64,000 bases of DNA from Corynebacterium pollutisoli (GTDB lineage Bacteria > Actinomycetota > Actinomycetes > Mycobacteriales > Mycobacteriaceae). Location of the stretch: assembly GCF_900177745.1 (NCBI RefSeq), contig NZ_FXAR01000001.1, positions 186,001 to 250,000 on the forward strand, read 5' to 3'. Under the pieces are notes generated by a model. That model made no database searches and was not told where the DNA came from. It saw only the letters and a program-made list of their open reading frames with translations. This document shows positions 1 to 8,784 of this stretch, one piece after another (position 1 is the first letter of the stretch; the number at the start of each line of letters is the position of its first letter). A program made the position numbers and the translations under genes.

Positions 1-410
1 GCGAACAAACGATGCTCGCCTTCCAGAAAACCGAGGATGCGAACCACTTCATCCGGGGTCAGCACCACCGGCAAGCGCCGCGACGGCCGAGGTCTTCCGA
101 TCTCCTGAAGCCAGGGCAGATCCGTGCACAGCACCTTGCCGTAGAAGAACAGCAAGGCCGCCAATGCCTGACGATGCGTGGAGACCGAAACCTTGCGCTC
201 GTTCGCCAGCCAGGACAGAAATGCCTCGACTTCGCTGCTGCCCAAGGTTGCCGGGTGACGCACACCGTGGAAACGGATGAAGGCACGAACCCAGTGGACA
301 TAAGCCTGTTCGGTTTGTAAACTGTAATGCAAGTAGCGTATGCGCTCACGCAACTGGTCCAGAACCTTGACCGAACGCAGCGGTGGTAACGGCGCAGTGG
401 CGGTTTTCAT
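1..410 (-). CDS. intI1: Class 1 integron integrase IntI1, N-terminal 136 residues (runs off window)
   Basis: This is a tyrosine recombinase that inserts and excises gene cassettes at attI1 and attC. The visible part starts [16 protein letters not shown] and matches the well-known IntI1 N-terminus, including the SAM-like arm-binding domain. The catalytic C-terminal half (RHRY residues) lies outside the window, so intactness cannot be judged. Codon 32 reads Gln; Arg or Pro is usual as I recall, a region of coding sequence that overlaps the cassette promoter. The gene is divergent from the cassette array, the normal class 1 arrangement. Confidence 0.95.
   Translation of the reverse strand, partial: MKTATAPLPPLRSVKVLDQLRERIRYLHYSLQTEQAYVHWVRAFIRFHGVRHPATLGSSEVEAFLSWLANERKVSVSTHRQALAALLFFYGKVLCTDLPWLQEIGRPRPSRRLPVVLTPDEVVRILGFLEGEHRLF
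295..323 (+). promoter_or_regulatory. Cassette promoter PcH1, with inactive P2 downstream
   Basis: Inside intI1, TGGACA (295-300) and TAAACT (318-323) are separated by 17 bases. This combination is the hybrid-1 Pc variant, of intermediate-weak strength in the published scale. The secondary P2 boxes TTGTTA (414-419) and TACAGT (434-439) are only 14 bases apart, which is the inactive form without the GGG insertion. This promoter should drive aadA1. Confidence 0.85.
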
Positions 411-480
411 GGCTTGTTATGACTGTTTTTTTGTACAGTCTATGCCTCGGGCATCCAAGCAGCAAGCGCGTTACGCCGTG

Positions 481-549
481 GGTCGATGTTTGATGTTATG
501 GAGCAGCAACGATGTTACGCAGCAGGGCAGTCGCCCTAAAACAAAGTTA
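481..549 (+). other. attI1 recombination site
   Basis: The sequence between intI1 and aadA1 has the typical attI1 repeats (TGTTATGGAGCAGC and GATGTTACGCAGCAG) and ends in the core site AAAGTTA near 544-549, where the cassette joins. Position is standard: just upstream of the first cassette. Confidence 0.85.
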
Positions 550-555
550 AACATC

Positions 556-1347
556 ATGAGGGAAGCGGTGATCGCCGAAGTATCGACTCAACTATCAGAG
601 GTAGTTGGCGTCATCGAGCGCCATCTCGAACCGACGTTGCTGGCCGTACATTTGTACGGCTCCGCAGTGGATGGCGGCCTGAAGCCACACAGTGATATTG
701 ATTTGCTGGTTACGGTGACCGTAAGGCTTGATGAAACAACGCGGCGAGCTTTGATCAACGACCTTTTGGAAACTTCGGCTTCCCCTGGAGAGAGCGAGAT
801 TCTCCGCGCTGTAGAAGTCACCATTGTTGTGCACGACGACATCATTCCGTGGCGTTATCCAGCTAAGCGCGAACTGCAATTTGGAGAATGGCAGCGCAAT
901 GACATTCTTGCAGGTATCTTCGAGCCAGCCACGATCGACATTGATCTGGCTATCTTGCTGACAAAAGCAAGAGAACATAGCGTTGCCTTGGTAGGTCCAG
1001 CGGCGGAGGAACTCTTTGATCCGGTTCCTGAACAGGATCTATTTGAGGCGCTAAATGAAACCTTAACGCTATGGAACTCGCCGCCCGACTGGGCTGGCGA
1101 TGAGCGAAATGTAGTGCTTACGTTGTCCCGCATTTGGTACAGCGCAGTAACCGGCAGAATCGCGCCGAAGGATGTCGCTGCCGACTGGGCAATGGAGCGC
1201 CTGCCGGCCCAGTATCAGCCCGTCATACTTGAAGCTAGACAGGCTTATCTTGGACAAGAAGAAGATCGCTTGGCCTCGCGCGCAGATCAGTTGGAAGAAT
1301 TTGTTCACTACGTGAAAGGCGAGATCACCAAGGTAGTCGGCAAATAA
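556..1347 (+). CDS. aadA1: ANT(3'')-Ia aminoglycoside nucleotidyltransferase (streptomycin/spectinomycin resistance)
   Basis: This enzyme adenylylates streptomycin and spectinomycin in the cytoplasm. The 263-residue protein starts MREAVIAEVSTQLSEV, as in AadA1. It has the nucleotidyltransferase motif LYGSAVDGGLKPHSDIDLL near residues 33-51, with the two Asp residues that bind metal. An in-frame upstream extension exists, but ATG 556 is the established start. It is the only cassette here, bounded by attI1 and its attC. One apparent difference from the common allele is Arg in SAVTGRIAPKD, where I recall Lys. It should be expressed from Pc. Confidence 0.96.
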   Translation: MREAVIAEVSTQLSEVVGVIERHLEPTLLAVHLYGSAVDGGLKPHSDIDLLVTVTVRLDETTRRALINDLLETSASPGESEILRAVEVTIVVHDDIIPWRYPAKRELQFGEWQRNDILAGIFEPATIDIDLAILLTKAREHSVALVGPAAEELFDPVPEQDLFEALNETLTLWNSPPDWAGDERNVVLTLSRIWYSAVTGRIAPKDVAADWAMERLPAQYQPVILEARQAYLGQEEDRLASRADQLEEFVHYVKGEITKVVGK

Positions 1348-1348
1348 T

Positions 1349-1408
1349 GTCTAACAATTCGTTCAAGCCGACGCCGCTTCGCGGCGCGGCTTAACTCAAG
1401 CGTTAGAT
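1349..1408 (+). other. attC (59-base element) of the aadA1 cassette
   Basis: Sixty bases between inverse core GTCTAAC (1349-1355) and core GTTAGAT (1402-1408) form an imperfect palindrome around GCCGCTTCGCGGC. The folded bottom strand is the substrate of IntI1. It directly follows the aadA1 stop codon. Confidence 0.85.
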
Positions 1409-1510
1409 GCACTAAGCACATAATTGCTCACAGCCAAACTATCAGGTCAAGTCTGCTTTTATTATTTTTAAGCGTGCATAATAAGCCCTACACAAATTGG
1501 GAGATATATC

Positions 1511-1858
1511 ATGAAAGGCTGGCTTTTTCTTGTTATCGCAATAGTTGGCGAAGTAATCGCAACATCCGCATTAAAATCTAGCGAGGGCTTTACTAAGCTT
1601 GCCCCTTCCGCCGTTGTCATAATCGGTTATGGCATCGCATTTTATTTTCTTTCTCTGGTTCTGAAATCCATCCCTGTCGGTGTTGCTTATGCAGTCTGGT
1701 CGGGACTCGGCGTCGTCATAATTACAGCCATTGCCTGGTTGCTTCATGGGCAAAAGCTTGATGCGTGGGGCTTTGTAGGTATGGGGCTCATAATTGCTGC
1801 CTTTTTGCTCGCCCGATCCCCATCGTGGAAGTCGCTGCGGAGGCCGACGCCATGGTGA
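1511..1858 (+). CDS. qacEdelta1: Truncated quaternary-ammonium efflux protein QacE-delta-1
   Basis: This is a small multidrug resistance family protein with four predicted membrane segments. The first 95 or so residues match QacE (for example [12 protein letters not shown] with the SMR signature). The normal C-terminus is replaced by [15 protein letters not shown], the hallmark of the deltaE1 form made when sul1 was fused downstream. The final membrane helix is altered, so activity against biocides is weak at best. It is the first gene of the 3' conserved segment and overlaps sul1 by seven bases. Confidence 0.97.
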   Translation: MKGWLFLVIAIVGEVIATSALKSSEGFTKLAPSAVVIIGYGIAFYFLSLVLKSIPVGVAYAVWSGLGVVIITAIAWLLHGQKLDAWGFVGMGLIIAAFLLARSPSWKSLRRPTPW

Positions 1859-2691
1859 CGGTGTTCGGCATTCTGAATCTCACCGAGGACTCCTTCTTCG
1901 ATGAGAGCCGGCGGCTAGACCCCGCCGGCGCTGTCACCGCGGCGATCGAAATGCTGCGAGTCGGATCAGACGTCGTGGATGTCGGACCGGCCGCCAGCCA
2001 TCCGGACGCGAGGCCTGTATCGCCGGCCGATGAGATCAGACGTATTGCGCCGCTCTTAGACGCCCTGTCCGATCAGATGCACCGTGTTTCAATCGACAGC
2101 TTCCAACCGGAAACCCAGCGCTATGCGCTCAAGCGCGGCGTGGGCTACCTGAACGATATCCAAGGATTTCCTGACCCTGCGCTCTATCCCGATATTGCTG
2201 AGGCGGACTGCAGGCTGGTGGTTATGCACTCAGCGCAGCGGGATGGCATCGCCACCCGCACCGGTCACCTTCGACCCGAAGACGCGCTCGACGAGATTGT
2301 GCGGTTCTTCGAGGCGCGGGTTTCCGCCTTGCGACGGAGCGGGGTCGCTGCCGACCGGCTCATCCTCGATCCGGGGATGGGATTTTTCTTGAGCCCCGCA
2401 CCGGAAACATCGCTGCACGTGCTGTCGAACCTTCAAAAGCTGAAGTCGGCGTTGGGGCTTCCGCTATTGGTCTCGGTGTCGCGGAAATCCTTCTTGGGCG
2501 CCACCGTTGGCCTTCCTGTAAAGGATCTGGGTCCAGCGAGCCTTGCGGCGGAACTTCACGCGATCGGCAATGGCGCTGACTACGTCCGCACCCACGCGCC
2601 TGGAGATCTGCGAAGCGCAATCACCTTCTCGGAAACCCTCGCGAAATTTCGCAGTCGCGACGCCAGAGACCGAGGGTTAGATCATGCCTAG
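1852..2691 (+). CDS. sul1: Sulfonamide-resistant dihydropteroate synthase
   Basis: This 279-residue enzyme condenses p-aminobenzoate with dihydropterin pyrophosphate while tolerating sulfonamides, bypassing host Fol[20 protein letters not shown] is the DHPS signature at the pterin end, and SVSRKSFLG is the phosphate-binding loop. I use ATG 1852 because it is the standard start; an in-frame extension to 1765 only reads through qacEdelta1. The conserved segment normally continues into orf5, but here it stops 25 bases after the sul1 stop at an insertion sequence. Confidence 0.97.
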   Translation: MVTVFGILNLTEDSFFDESRRLDPAGAVTAAIEMLRVGSDVVDVGPAASHPDARPVSPADEIRRIAPLLDALSDQMHRVSIDSFQPETQRYALKRGVGYLNDIQGFPDPALYPDIAEADCRLVVMHSAQRDGIATRTGHLRPEDALDEIVRFFEARVSALRRSGVAADRLILDPGMGFFLSPAPETSLHVLSNLQKLKSALGLPLLVSVSRKSFLGATVGLPVKDLGPASLAAELHAIGNGADYVRTHAPGDLRSAITFSETLAKFRSRDARDRGLDHA

Positions 2692-2716
2692 CATTCACCT
2701 TCCGGCCGCCCGCTAG

Positions 2717-4462
2717 CCCCTTTCTTTCACCGGGCTTTTTGAGTGGCCGGCTTGGTGGGGGTGGCTGAGGTCGGGGTCGCTGGGATTCCGGCGGGTGCTG
2801 GTGCCGGGGAAACCAGGTTCCATGTCCTGGGCTCGAAATGCGGGTAGGGACTGCGAAGACTGCAAGCGTGCGGCGGTTGTACCGAGAGTCAGGCGATGGA
2901 TCTGAGTCGGGAGAGTCCGTGCTCGAGCACCTCGCGGTGGGCCGCGGCGTTGTCGAACCGGAGGATGGTGCGCCTGGCGTGACGAACCACGATCGCTGCG
3001 ATCGATAGCATGCGGGCTCGTAGGGTCTTTGGTTCCCACACCCACCACCGCGAGCGGCGCCGATCGGCGGCAGCACTGTCTGCGGCGATGATCAGTCCGC
3101 ACCAGGTGATCAGGTTCATCGCCAGGACCGCGGCGTGGATCCACGCCTGGTTCATCCCGAACGCCTCATGCGGCAGTTTCCCCAGCCCGCAGTCCTTCAG
3201 ATCCCGGATGCGTTGCTCACACCTGCCCCGGGCCCGGTGGAGCGCGTCGAGTCGGTTCGCGTGCCCGGGACAGTTGGTGACAAAGGCCTGCACACGCCGA
3301 CCATCTACATCGGTGATGCGTAGCTGCGCGCCCCGGGCGGGGTGCTCGACCCGGATGATAATCCGCATATCTGTGGGGTATTTGTCGAGGTTGATGCCCA
3401 GTGGCTCCCCGGCCCAGGAGTGCATCCGGGAGGTGATGTCCGCGACGTACGCGTCCGTGGTGTCGCTGACCGTACCGCCCGCGCGGATGATGCCTTGTTT
3501 GATGTCCTCGCCGAGCGTGGAGGCGATCTCACCGATTTGCCAGGTCACCGGCAACCCCACCGAATACGCCAGGCCCTGGTGATCGAGGTGGCCCAGAAAG
3601 GCCTGGGATCCGCCGGCGGCATCCGTGCGTATCAGCATCCGCTTCCCCCACTCCTGACCATCGACGTGGTTGGGGATCGCGGCCAAGGCCTGGTCGAGGA
3701 CGTCCTGGTGGTCGGAGGCCGTGTTCGAGCCGGCGTTGCCTGGGCGCAGCAGGACGGCTGCGGGTTCACCGGTCAGCCCGTCGCCGTGGTCGATGATCGC
3801 AGCCAGCGGGTGGAACCCGTAGTGCTTCTTCCACGTCGGGGCCGCTTTCTCTTTGTCCGAGTGGGACAGGATTTCCGTGGCGTCCAGATCCAGAACCAGC
3901 GGAGCATCGGCGCTGGCCGCGGCGGCAGGATTCTGGGCACCGCAGGCGGCCCACGCTGCCTGGCGGGCTGTTTTCATGCCGGCCAGGACCGCCGTCGTGC
4001 CGGCGCGATCGTCTTCGTCGTCGTGGTCGGCGAGCTCTTTGTGGCGGCGGTGCACTGTAGAGTCCGACGGGACCTGGTCGACCAACCCGGTCGCGACCAA
4101 TGGCCCCAGCAGGTCGACGTCATTGGCATCATCCCCGCCCAAGGCCAGTGCCAGGGCCAGCGAGGTCATGGTGTTCCCGGTGGTGTGCAGCAGGTTCGGA
4201 TTCTGCCACTCGGCCAGGCCGGCGTCAATCGCGTCGGCCACCCCGACGGCATCGGCGGTGCTGGCCAATAACATGAGCCCGGCATTCGAGCACAGTTGAG
4301 CAGGAGCGGGGGTACCGACGCAGAAGCTGGTAGTCTTCACCCTGAAGGTGATCCTTTCGAGCAGGCAATTAGCGGTGTGAGAAACTACTAATTTACCTGG
4401 TCAAGGGTCACTTTCCTTGTATCTTCACCACGTGTCAGCCCGCTTCCCGTGAAAACACCGGG
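2717..4462 (-). mobile_element. IS1380-family insertion sequence, copy 1 (1746 bp)
   Basis: Ends are CCCCTTTCTTTCACCGG (2717) and the inverse CCCGGTGTTTTCACGGG (4462), which agree at 12 of 17 positions. The element sits at CTAG (2713-2716) of the integron 3' conserved segment, and CTAG is also the target of copy 2. The right flank reads TTAC rather than CTAG, and the rest of the integron is missing. The neighbouring DNA has therefore been deleted or recombined since insertion. Confidence 0.8.
2889..4340 (-). CDS. IS1380-family transposase (copy 1)
   Basis: This 483-residue DDE transposase begins with a GTG codon (MKTTSFCVGTPAPAQLCSN). It has ATEILSHSDKEKAAPTWKKH near residues 155-175, including a likely catalytic Asp, then RTDAAGGSQAFLGHL, and RCEQRIRDLKDCGLGKLPHE carrying the C-terminal Glu region. 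These blocks and the length fit the IS1380 family (DDE_Tnp_1-type). It is closely similar along its whole length to the transposase at 9410-10849 but not identical, so the two are related elements rather than a recent duplication. No internal stops are seen. Confidence 0.88.
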   Translation of the reverse strand: MKTTSFCVGTPAPAQLCSNAGLMLLASTADAVGVADAIDAGLAEWQNPNLLHTTGNTMTSLALALALGGDDANDVDLLGPLVATGLVDQVPSDSTVHRRHKELADHDDEDDRAGTTAVLAGMKTARQAAWAACGAQNPAAAASADAPLVLDLDATEILSHSDKEKAAPTWKKHYGFHPLAAIIDHGDGLTGEPAAVLLRPGNAGSNTASDHQDVLDQALAAIPNHVDGQEWGKRMLIRTDAAGGSQAFLGHLDHQGLAYSVGLPVTWQIGEIASTLGEDIKQGIIRAGGTVSDTTDAYVADITSRMHSWAGEPLGINLDKYPTDMRIIIRVEHPARGAQLRITDVDGRRVQAFVTNCPGHANRLDALHRARGRCEQRIRDLKDCGLGKLPHEAFGMNQAWIHAAVLAMNLITWCGLIIAADSAAADRRRSRWWVWEPKTLRARMLSIAAIVVRHARRTILRFDNAAAHREVLEHGLSRLRSIA

Positions 4463-4652
4463 TTACCTTCTCGAATATGTTGACCGACAGTGAACGACCC
4501 CTCATTTTCAACCCAGAAGTTGACGTGACCACCCGAGGTATCGCGGACTTTTGTCCGGAACGTCCTCTTCCGCCCCCCTGAATGGGGCTGACCTGCACTA
4601 ATACTACTTTTGGGGGATCGACGTGAGCGTCGGCCCGGGTGATGGGGTTCGC
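4463..4652. other. Mosaic non-coding stretch between IS copy 1 and the PBP gene
   Basis: I see no convincing gene in these 190 bases. On the minus strand it has imperfect repeats resembling GGTCACGTCAACTTCTGGG and GGTCGTTCACTGTCGGTCA. IS21-type elements have similar terminal repeats, so this may be an old IS end. It probably marks the left boundary of the acquired beta-lactam module. Confidence 0.3.
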
Positions 4653-6425
4653 TCAGCGCCACTCCGACATCGCGTCATCGCGCAGGAAACGGCCCGTGGC
4701 CGCCACCGCCGGTCCCGAGGACTCCGCCCCGGCGACGAAGGTGCAGAACGCCAGGTCACCCTTGATGCCGGCGAACCAGCCGTGGGCGGGCCGGTTGCCC
4801 CCGACCTCCGCGGTCCCGGTCTTGCCGCCGAGACCGTCGATGTCGCTCAGGCTGGCGGCGGTCCCGGAGTCCACCGTCTCCGCCATCATCGCGCGCAGGG
4901 CCCGCACTGTCGCCGGGTCGAGCGGCTCGGGGTCCTGGTCGGCGGTGGTCTCCTCACCCTGGATCAGGGTCGGCAGCACCATCCGGCCGTTGTTGCCCAG
5001 GGAGGCCTCCATGACGGCCAGCCCGAAGGGGGAGGAGAGGACCTCGCCCTGGCCGATGGCGGCCTCCACCCGGGCCGCGCCGGGCTCGGTGACGGGGACG
5101 GAGCCGGTCACCGTGGTCATGCCGGGCGCGGTGAAGTCCACGCCCAGCCCGAGGCGCGCCGCCGTGTTCCTCATGTCGTCCGGCTCCAGATCCTGGGAGA
5201 TGAAACCCTGGGTGGTGTTGCAGGACTGGGCGAAGGCCTGCGTCATGGAGACGTCCCCGAGGGCAAAGTTGCCGTCGTTGGGGATGACGCGGCCGTCGAT
5301 CTCCGCGGTGGCGGGGCAGGCGACGGTGGAGTCGGGTACCACGGTGCCGCGTTCGAGGGCGGCGGCGGTGGTCACCGTCTTGAAGGTGGAGCCGGGCGGG
5401 TACAGCCCGCTCAGCGAGACGGGGCCGAGGGCGTCGGCGGCGTCGTTCTGCGCGACGGCGATGACCCCGCCGGTGGAGGCGCTGAGGGCGACGATCGCCG
5501 CGGGCTGCTCGATCGGCTCCAGGGCCCGCTTCGCGGCCGTCTGCACCCCGAGGTCCATCGTGGTGCGCACGGGCTCGCTCTCCGCCGGTTCCACCTGCCC
5601 CAGGATGGTCGTGCCGGTGGGGGAGGTGGCCTGGAGGGTCCAGCCGGCGTCGGCCGTGATCTTCTCCGACCAGTAGTCGCGCAGGCCGCCGTCCACCGGG
5701 GAGGCGGTGTCCCGGGTGGGGCCGAGCATGCGGCCCTCCTCCCGCAGGTCCAGTCCCTCGATCGCCCGCAGGGCGTCCCCCATCACGGCGAAGTCCCGCT
5801 CTCGGAGGGTGAACAGCCCCACCGGGGAGCCGTCCCCGGACTCGATCTGGGCGGTGACGGATTCGGCGGTGGAGGTCGGCACGACCGGGCGGACGGCGGC
5901 GGCGATCTCCCCGGCCCGCGGGATCAGCTCCGGGCCCGCGGAGACGACGGTGACAGGTGTCCAGGACAGGATGTCGGTGCCGTTGCGGTCGGTCACCGGC
6001 AGAGTGAAGGTCTTGTCGTCGGAGTAGAGGAAGCGGCTGTCCCCGTTCAGCTCCGTGGAGAAGATCCGCTTGTCCCAGGTGATGAGGTCGCTGTCCTGTT
6101 CGGAGAGGGTGATCGTCCCGGTGGTGGTGGACTCATCGCCATTCGGGACGGTCCAGGTGGCGGTGATCTCGGTGGCGCCGTCCTCCTCGCCGCCGGCGTC
6201 CAGTTCCACGCTGGTCCCGCCGATGCCCGCGCGCAGCTGCTCCAGGTCGGCTGCGGCCCGGGCGGGATCGTCGCTGAGTGTGGCGGCACCGGCGTCGTCA
6301 CCGGCGTTGAAGGCGGCGACGAACTCGTCCACCGCGTCCCGGAACCAGGGCACGGTGCAGGAGGAGAGCGCGAGCGCCGTAGCGGCGAGCAGGGCGGAGA
6401 CACGGACAGTGGTGCGGGTGGTCAT
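4653..6425 (-). CDS. pbp2m: Acquired lipoprotein class B penicillin-binding protein with MecA-like N-terminal domain
   Basis: This is a 590-residue D,D-transpeptidase anchored outside the membrane. I start at ATG 6425 because it gives a lipoprotein signal ending LALSSC, with the lipidated Cys at residue 23. Residues about 28-130 form an NTF2-like domain as in MecA. The transpeptidase domain has all three motifs: STFK (Ser346, Lys349), SCN (401-403) and KTGTAE (from 535). That architecture is typical of extra, low-affinity PBPs giving beta-lactam resistance. It resembles, to my memory, the mobile pbp2m of corynebacteria or Pbp2c of C. jeikeium, but the symbol needs an alignment. It follows a beta-lactamase-like gene on the same strand. 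Confidence 0.82.
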   Translation of the reverse strand: MTTRTTVRVSALLAATALALSSCTVPWFRDAVDEFVAAFNAGDDAGAATLSDDPARAAADLEQLRAGIGGTSVELDAGGEEDGATEITATWTVPNGDESTTTGTITLSEQDSDLITWDKRIFSTELNGDSRFLYSDDKTFTLPVTDRNGTDILSWTPVTVVSAGPELIPRAGEIAAAVRPVVPTSTAESVTAQIESGDGSPVGLFTLRERDFAVMGDALRAIEGLDLREEGRMLGPTRDTASPVDGGLRDYWSEKITADAGWTLQATSPTGTTILGQVEPAESEPVRTTMDLGVQTAAKRALEPIEQPAAIVALSASTGGVIAVAQNDAADALGPVSLSGLYPPGSTFKTVTTAAALERGTVVPDSTVACPATAEIDGRVIPNDGNFALGDVSMTQAFAQSCNTTQGFISQDLEPDDMRNTAARLGLGVDFTAPGMTTVTGSVPVTEPGAARVEAAIGQGEVLSSPFGLAVMEASLGNNGRMVLPTLIQGEETTADQDPEPLDPATVRALRAMMAETVDSGTAASLSDIDGLGGKTGTAEVGGNRPAHGWFAGIKGDLAFCTFVAGAESSGPAVAATGRFLRDDAMSEWR

Positions 6426-6536
6426 GCCGGATGAGATTAGGCCCACGGGCTCACCGCGACCACGTTCCCGCACGACTTCCGGCCAGTCGGGAGACGAATA
6501 CCGCCTGCTCGGCGGGGTGTTCTCCGGTGGGGAATC

Positions 6537-7421
6537 TCAGCGCGACATGCGCAGTTCATCGACGAGTAACCGGGCGATGCGGCCGATCGCGGCGTCCGCG
6601 GCCGCGAGGTTCGGGCCGCTGCGGGCTGAACGGGTGATCACGGCGACGACGATGGGTGCCTCCTCGTCGACGGCCACCACGGAAACCTCGCCGCGCACGG
6701 GGCCGATCGTCCCGGTCTTGCCGTGGAAGCGCACGCCCCCGGCGGGGAAGCCGGAGGGGATCCGGTGGCCCCACACCTGCTGCCCGAGCACGGTCCGGGT
6801 GAAGGCACGGGAGACCCCGGTGAGATCCGGGCCCGTCCAGATCCAGTCCAGCAGGCGGCACAGCTGGCGTGGGGTGCTCACCGAGCGGTAGGCGGCCGGA
6901 TCCTGGCGGACCCGGGGGTAGGAGGCCAGCAGCCGGATCGCCTCGCTGGCCGCGGAGCCGTCCTCGGGCAGGGCCGGGAGTTCGGACTCGGTGGTGCCCG
7001 GGGCGACGATCGTGGTGTCCTCGAGATTCGCCAGGGAGACGACCTCCCCGACCAGGCCCGGCGGGAGACGCCGCTGCAGCACCCGGGCGGCGATGCTGTC
7101 GGAGAGCACCACCATTTGACGCACCAGATCCCGCAGGCTCATCGTCACGGGGTCGGCGAACAGCCCCACTCCCGGGGTCCCGACCGGGCCGTCATCCGCG
7201 CTGAGCGTCACCGCGTCGAGCGGATTCAGCAGCCCGCGGTCCACGGCCAGGCAGAAGGCGGCCAGGAGGTGGACCTTGTACATCGACGAGATGCTGGTCT
7301 GACTGTCGGCGCCGACCCCGACGCCGGCCGCCTCCTCGCCGACCGGGTGCGCCCAGCACCAACCGTCACAGCCCGCGGCGACCAATTCGGTGCCGATCCG
7401 GGCCCGCAGGCTCCTGGTCAT
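6537..7421 (-). CDS. Class A beta-lactamase-like serine hydrolase without signal peptide
   Basis: The 294-residue protein has the class A active-site set: SMYK (Ser46, Lys49), SDS at 107-109 where SDN is usual, and KTG at 235-237 in HGKTGTIGPVRGEVSVV. A candidate general-base Glu is in TTESELPAL near 145. The start ATG 7421 overlaps the LysR stop as ATGA, so the two are translationally coupled. There is no hydrophobic leader or lipobox, and an upstream in-frame extension offers none. The enzyme would therefore stay in the cytoplasm unless exported in another way. It may hydrolyse beta-lactams or act as a sensor; I cannot tell. Confidence 0.8.
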   Translation of the reverse strand: MTRSLRARIGTELVAAGCDGWCWAHPVGEEAAGVGVGADSQTSISSMYKVHLLAAFCLAVDRGLLNPLDAVTLSADDGPVGTPGVGLFADPVTMSLRDLVRQMVVLSDSIAARVLQRRLPPGLVGEVVSLANLEDTTIVAPGTTESELPALPEDGSAASEAIRLLASYPRVRQDPAAYRSVSTPRQLCRLLDWIWTGPDLTGVSRAFTRTVLGQQVWGHRIPSGFPAGGVRFHGKTGTIGPVRGEVSVVAVDEEAPIVVAVITRSARSGPNLAAADAAIGRIARLLVDELRMSR

Positions 7422-8299
7422 CCGGTCTCCCCCAGACGCCCGAGGGAGCGCCGCAGGGCACGGTCCACGACGTCGCGCAGATCCCGCTTTCCGACGGCAA
7501 CGCCCCGTTGCGGCGGCACCACACACCGCAGCCGCAGGTGGAAGGCCGCCGGCATCGGGAACGCGGGCAGGCCCCCGAGTTGATCGGGGGTGAGCAGCAC
7601 CATCGCGCCTCCGGCACCGAGCCGCGCGGCCAGGACCGTCCGGTCCGGCCACAGCTCGGTCTCCGGGTGCAAGCCGATGGTGAAGAAGGCGTCGGCCAGG
7701 CGTCCGGCGGCCGCCGGGCTGACGGCGGCGGTGTTGTCCAGCAGGGTGTGTCCCCGCAACGCCGCCCAGGTCGCGGGCTTTTCGGCGGGCCCGGCGAGCA
7801 GCCGGGGAACCTCGTGCAGCTGCCCGCGAGACAACTCACCCGTCGGCGCCGGGTCCTCGATGACGGCACAGTCCAGACGGCCCTCGCCCACCCGGGTGAC
7901 CAGCTGCGACACCTCGGCCGTGTGCACACTGACCCGGCCGACGTCCCGCAACGCGGAGGTGAGGTCGAAGGCGATGCCCGGCGGCACCGAGGGGGCCAGC
8001 CCCACGCGGACCTCGGCCCCGGCGTCGGCGATGGCGTGGGCCATGCTCTGCAGTTCCGTGGCGTCCCGGACCAGAATCCGGGCCTGCGGGAGCAGGGACC
8101 GGCCCGCCTCGGTGAGGGTGGCACCGGTGGCGGAGCGGCGGATCAGGTCGAGGCCGAGATTCGACTCCAGACGTTTCAGCCCCTGGGACACGGGGGACTG
8201 GGTCAGCCCCAGCCGCTCCGCGGCACCGGTGACGCTGCCCTCCTCGGCCACGGCGACGAAGTACTCCCAATGCCGGAGGGAATCCGGTCGAGTTGTCAT
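7418..8299 (-). CDS. LysR-family transcriptional regulator of the beta-lactam module
   Basis: The 293-residue protein has an N-terminal winged HTH (YFVAVAEEGSVTGAAERLGLTQSPVSQGLKRLE, residues about 13-45) and a periplasmic-binding-protein-like effector domain from about 90. It lies first in a same-strand row with the beta-lactamase-like gene (4-base overlap) and the PBP gene. The usual LysR-bla layout is divergent, so this co-directional, coupled arrangement is uncommon and implies autoregulated expression of all three. The effector is unknown; a beta-lactam or a wall fragment is a reasonable guess. Confidence 0.88.
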   Translation of the reverse strand: MTTRPDSLRHWEYFVAVAEEGSVTGAAERLGLTQSPVSQGLKRLESNLGLDLIRRSATGATLTEAGRSLLPQARILVRDATELQSMAHAIADAGAEVRVGLAPSVPPGIAFDLTSALRDVGRVSVHTAEVSQLVTRVGEGRLDCAVIEDPAPTGELSRGQLHEVPRLLAGPAEKPATWAALRGHTLLDNTAAVSPAAAGRLADAFFTIGLHPETELWPDRTVLAARLGAGGAMVLLTPDQLGGLPAFPMPAAFHLRLRCVVPPQRGVAVGKRDLRDVVDRALRRSLGRLGETG

Positions 8300-8357
8300 G
8301 TGCCCCGAGTCTAGTGGCGGGGACTCTGCCGAGCTGAGCGAGGTACGGGGGACACCC

Positions 8358-8784
8358 CCAGGGGTCAGGTCCAGCGGCAGAAACAGCGACTGGACATGCT
8401 GTGGGCCACCGATGACGACTACGTGGCCCTGGAGGTGACGTGGATGCTCTCACAGGACGTGATCCAGGCGTACGGGCATCCGAAGAACTCGGAGGGCAAG
8501 AAGTTGATGGACCGGATCATCAACACCCTGCGCACAGGCTTGCCGAAAGGTCTGGAGGAGCTGGCTCAACTCGGGAGAACCCTGTGGCGTCGGCGGGAAG
8601 ATGTGCTCGCCTACTTCGACATCGGGGCGTCCAACGGCCCGGTCGAGGCGATCAACGGCCGGCTCGAGCACCTACGCGGCATCGCCCTGGGTTTCCGGAA
8701 CCTCAACCACTACATCTTGCGGATCCCTGATCCACTCCGGCCAGCTGCACACCCGGATCAACGCACTCTAAATCGTGAAGAGCC
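8358..8784 (+). pseudogene. 3' remnant of an ISL3-family element, frameshifted
   Basis: The reading frame encodes the C-terminal third of an ISL3 transposase: EVTWMLSQDVIQAYGHP, then LGRTLWRRREDVLAYFD and SNGPVEAINGRLEHLRG. After NHYILR one extra A near 8723 breaks the frame. In the next frame the expected ending LIHSGQLHTRINAL and stop (8769-8771) are found. The terminal repeat GTGAAGAGCC ends at 8784 (inverse GGCTCTTCAC, typical of ISL3). The 5' two-thirds are missing; the beta-lactam module abuts the break near 8355. Confidence 0.75.

Noticed and set aside
414..439. Active second integron promoter P2
   Set aside because: Spacing between TTGTTA and TACAGT is 14 bases; the active form needs 17.
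340..555. N-terminal extension of AadA1
   Set aside because: It is an in-frame reading through intI1 and attI1. AadA1 starts at 556, and the extension overlaps recombination sites.
4623..6434. 603-residue plus-strand frame opposite the PBP gene
   Set aside because: Gly/Arg-rich shadow with no motif. The PBP on the other strand has SxxK, SxN and KTG motifs.
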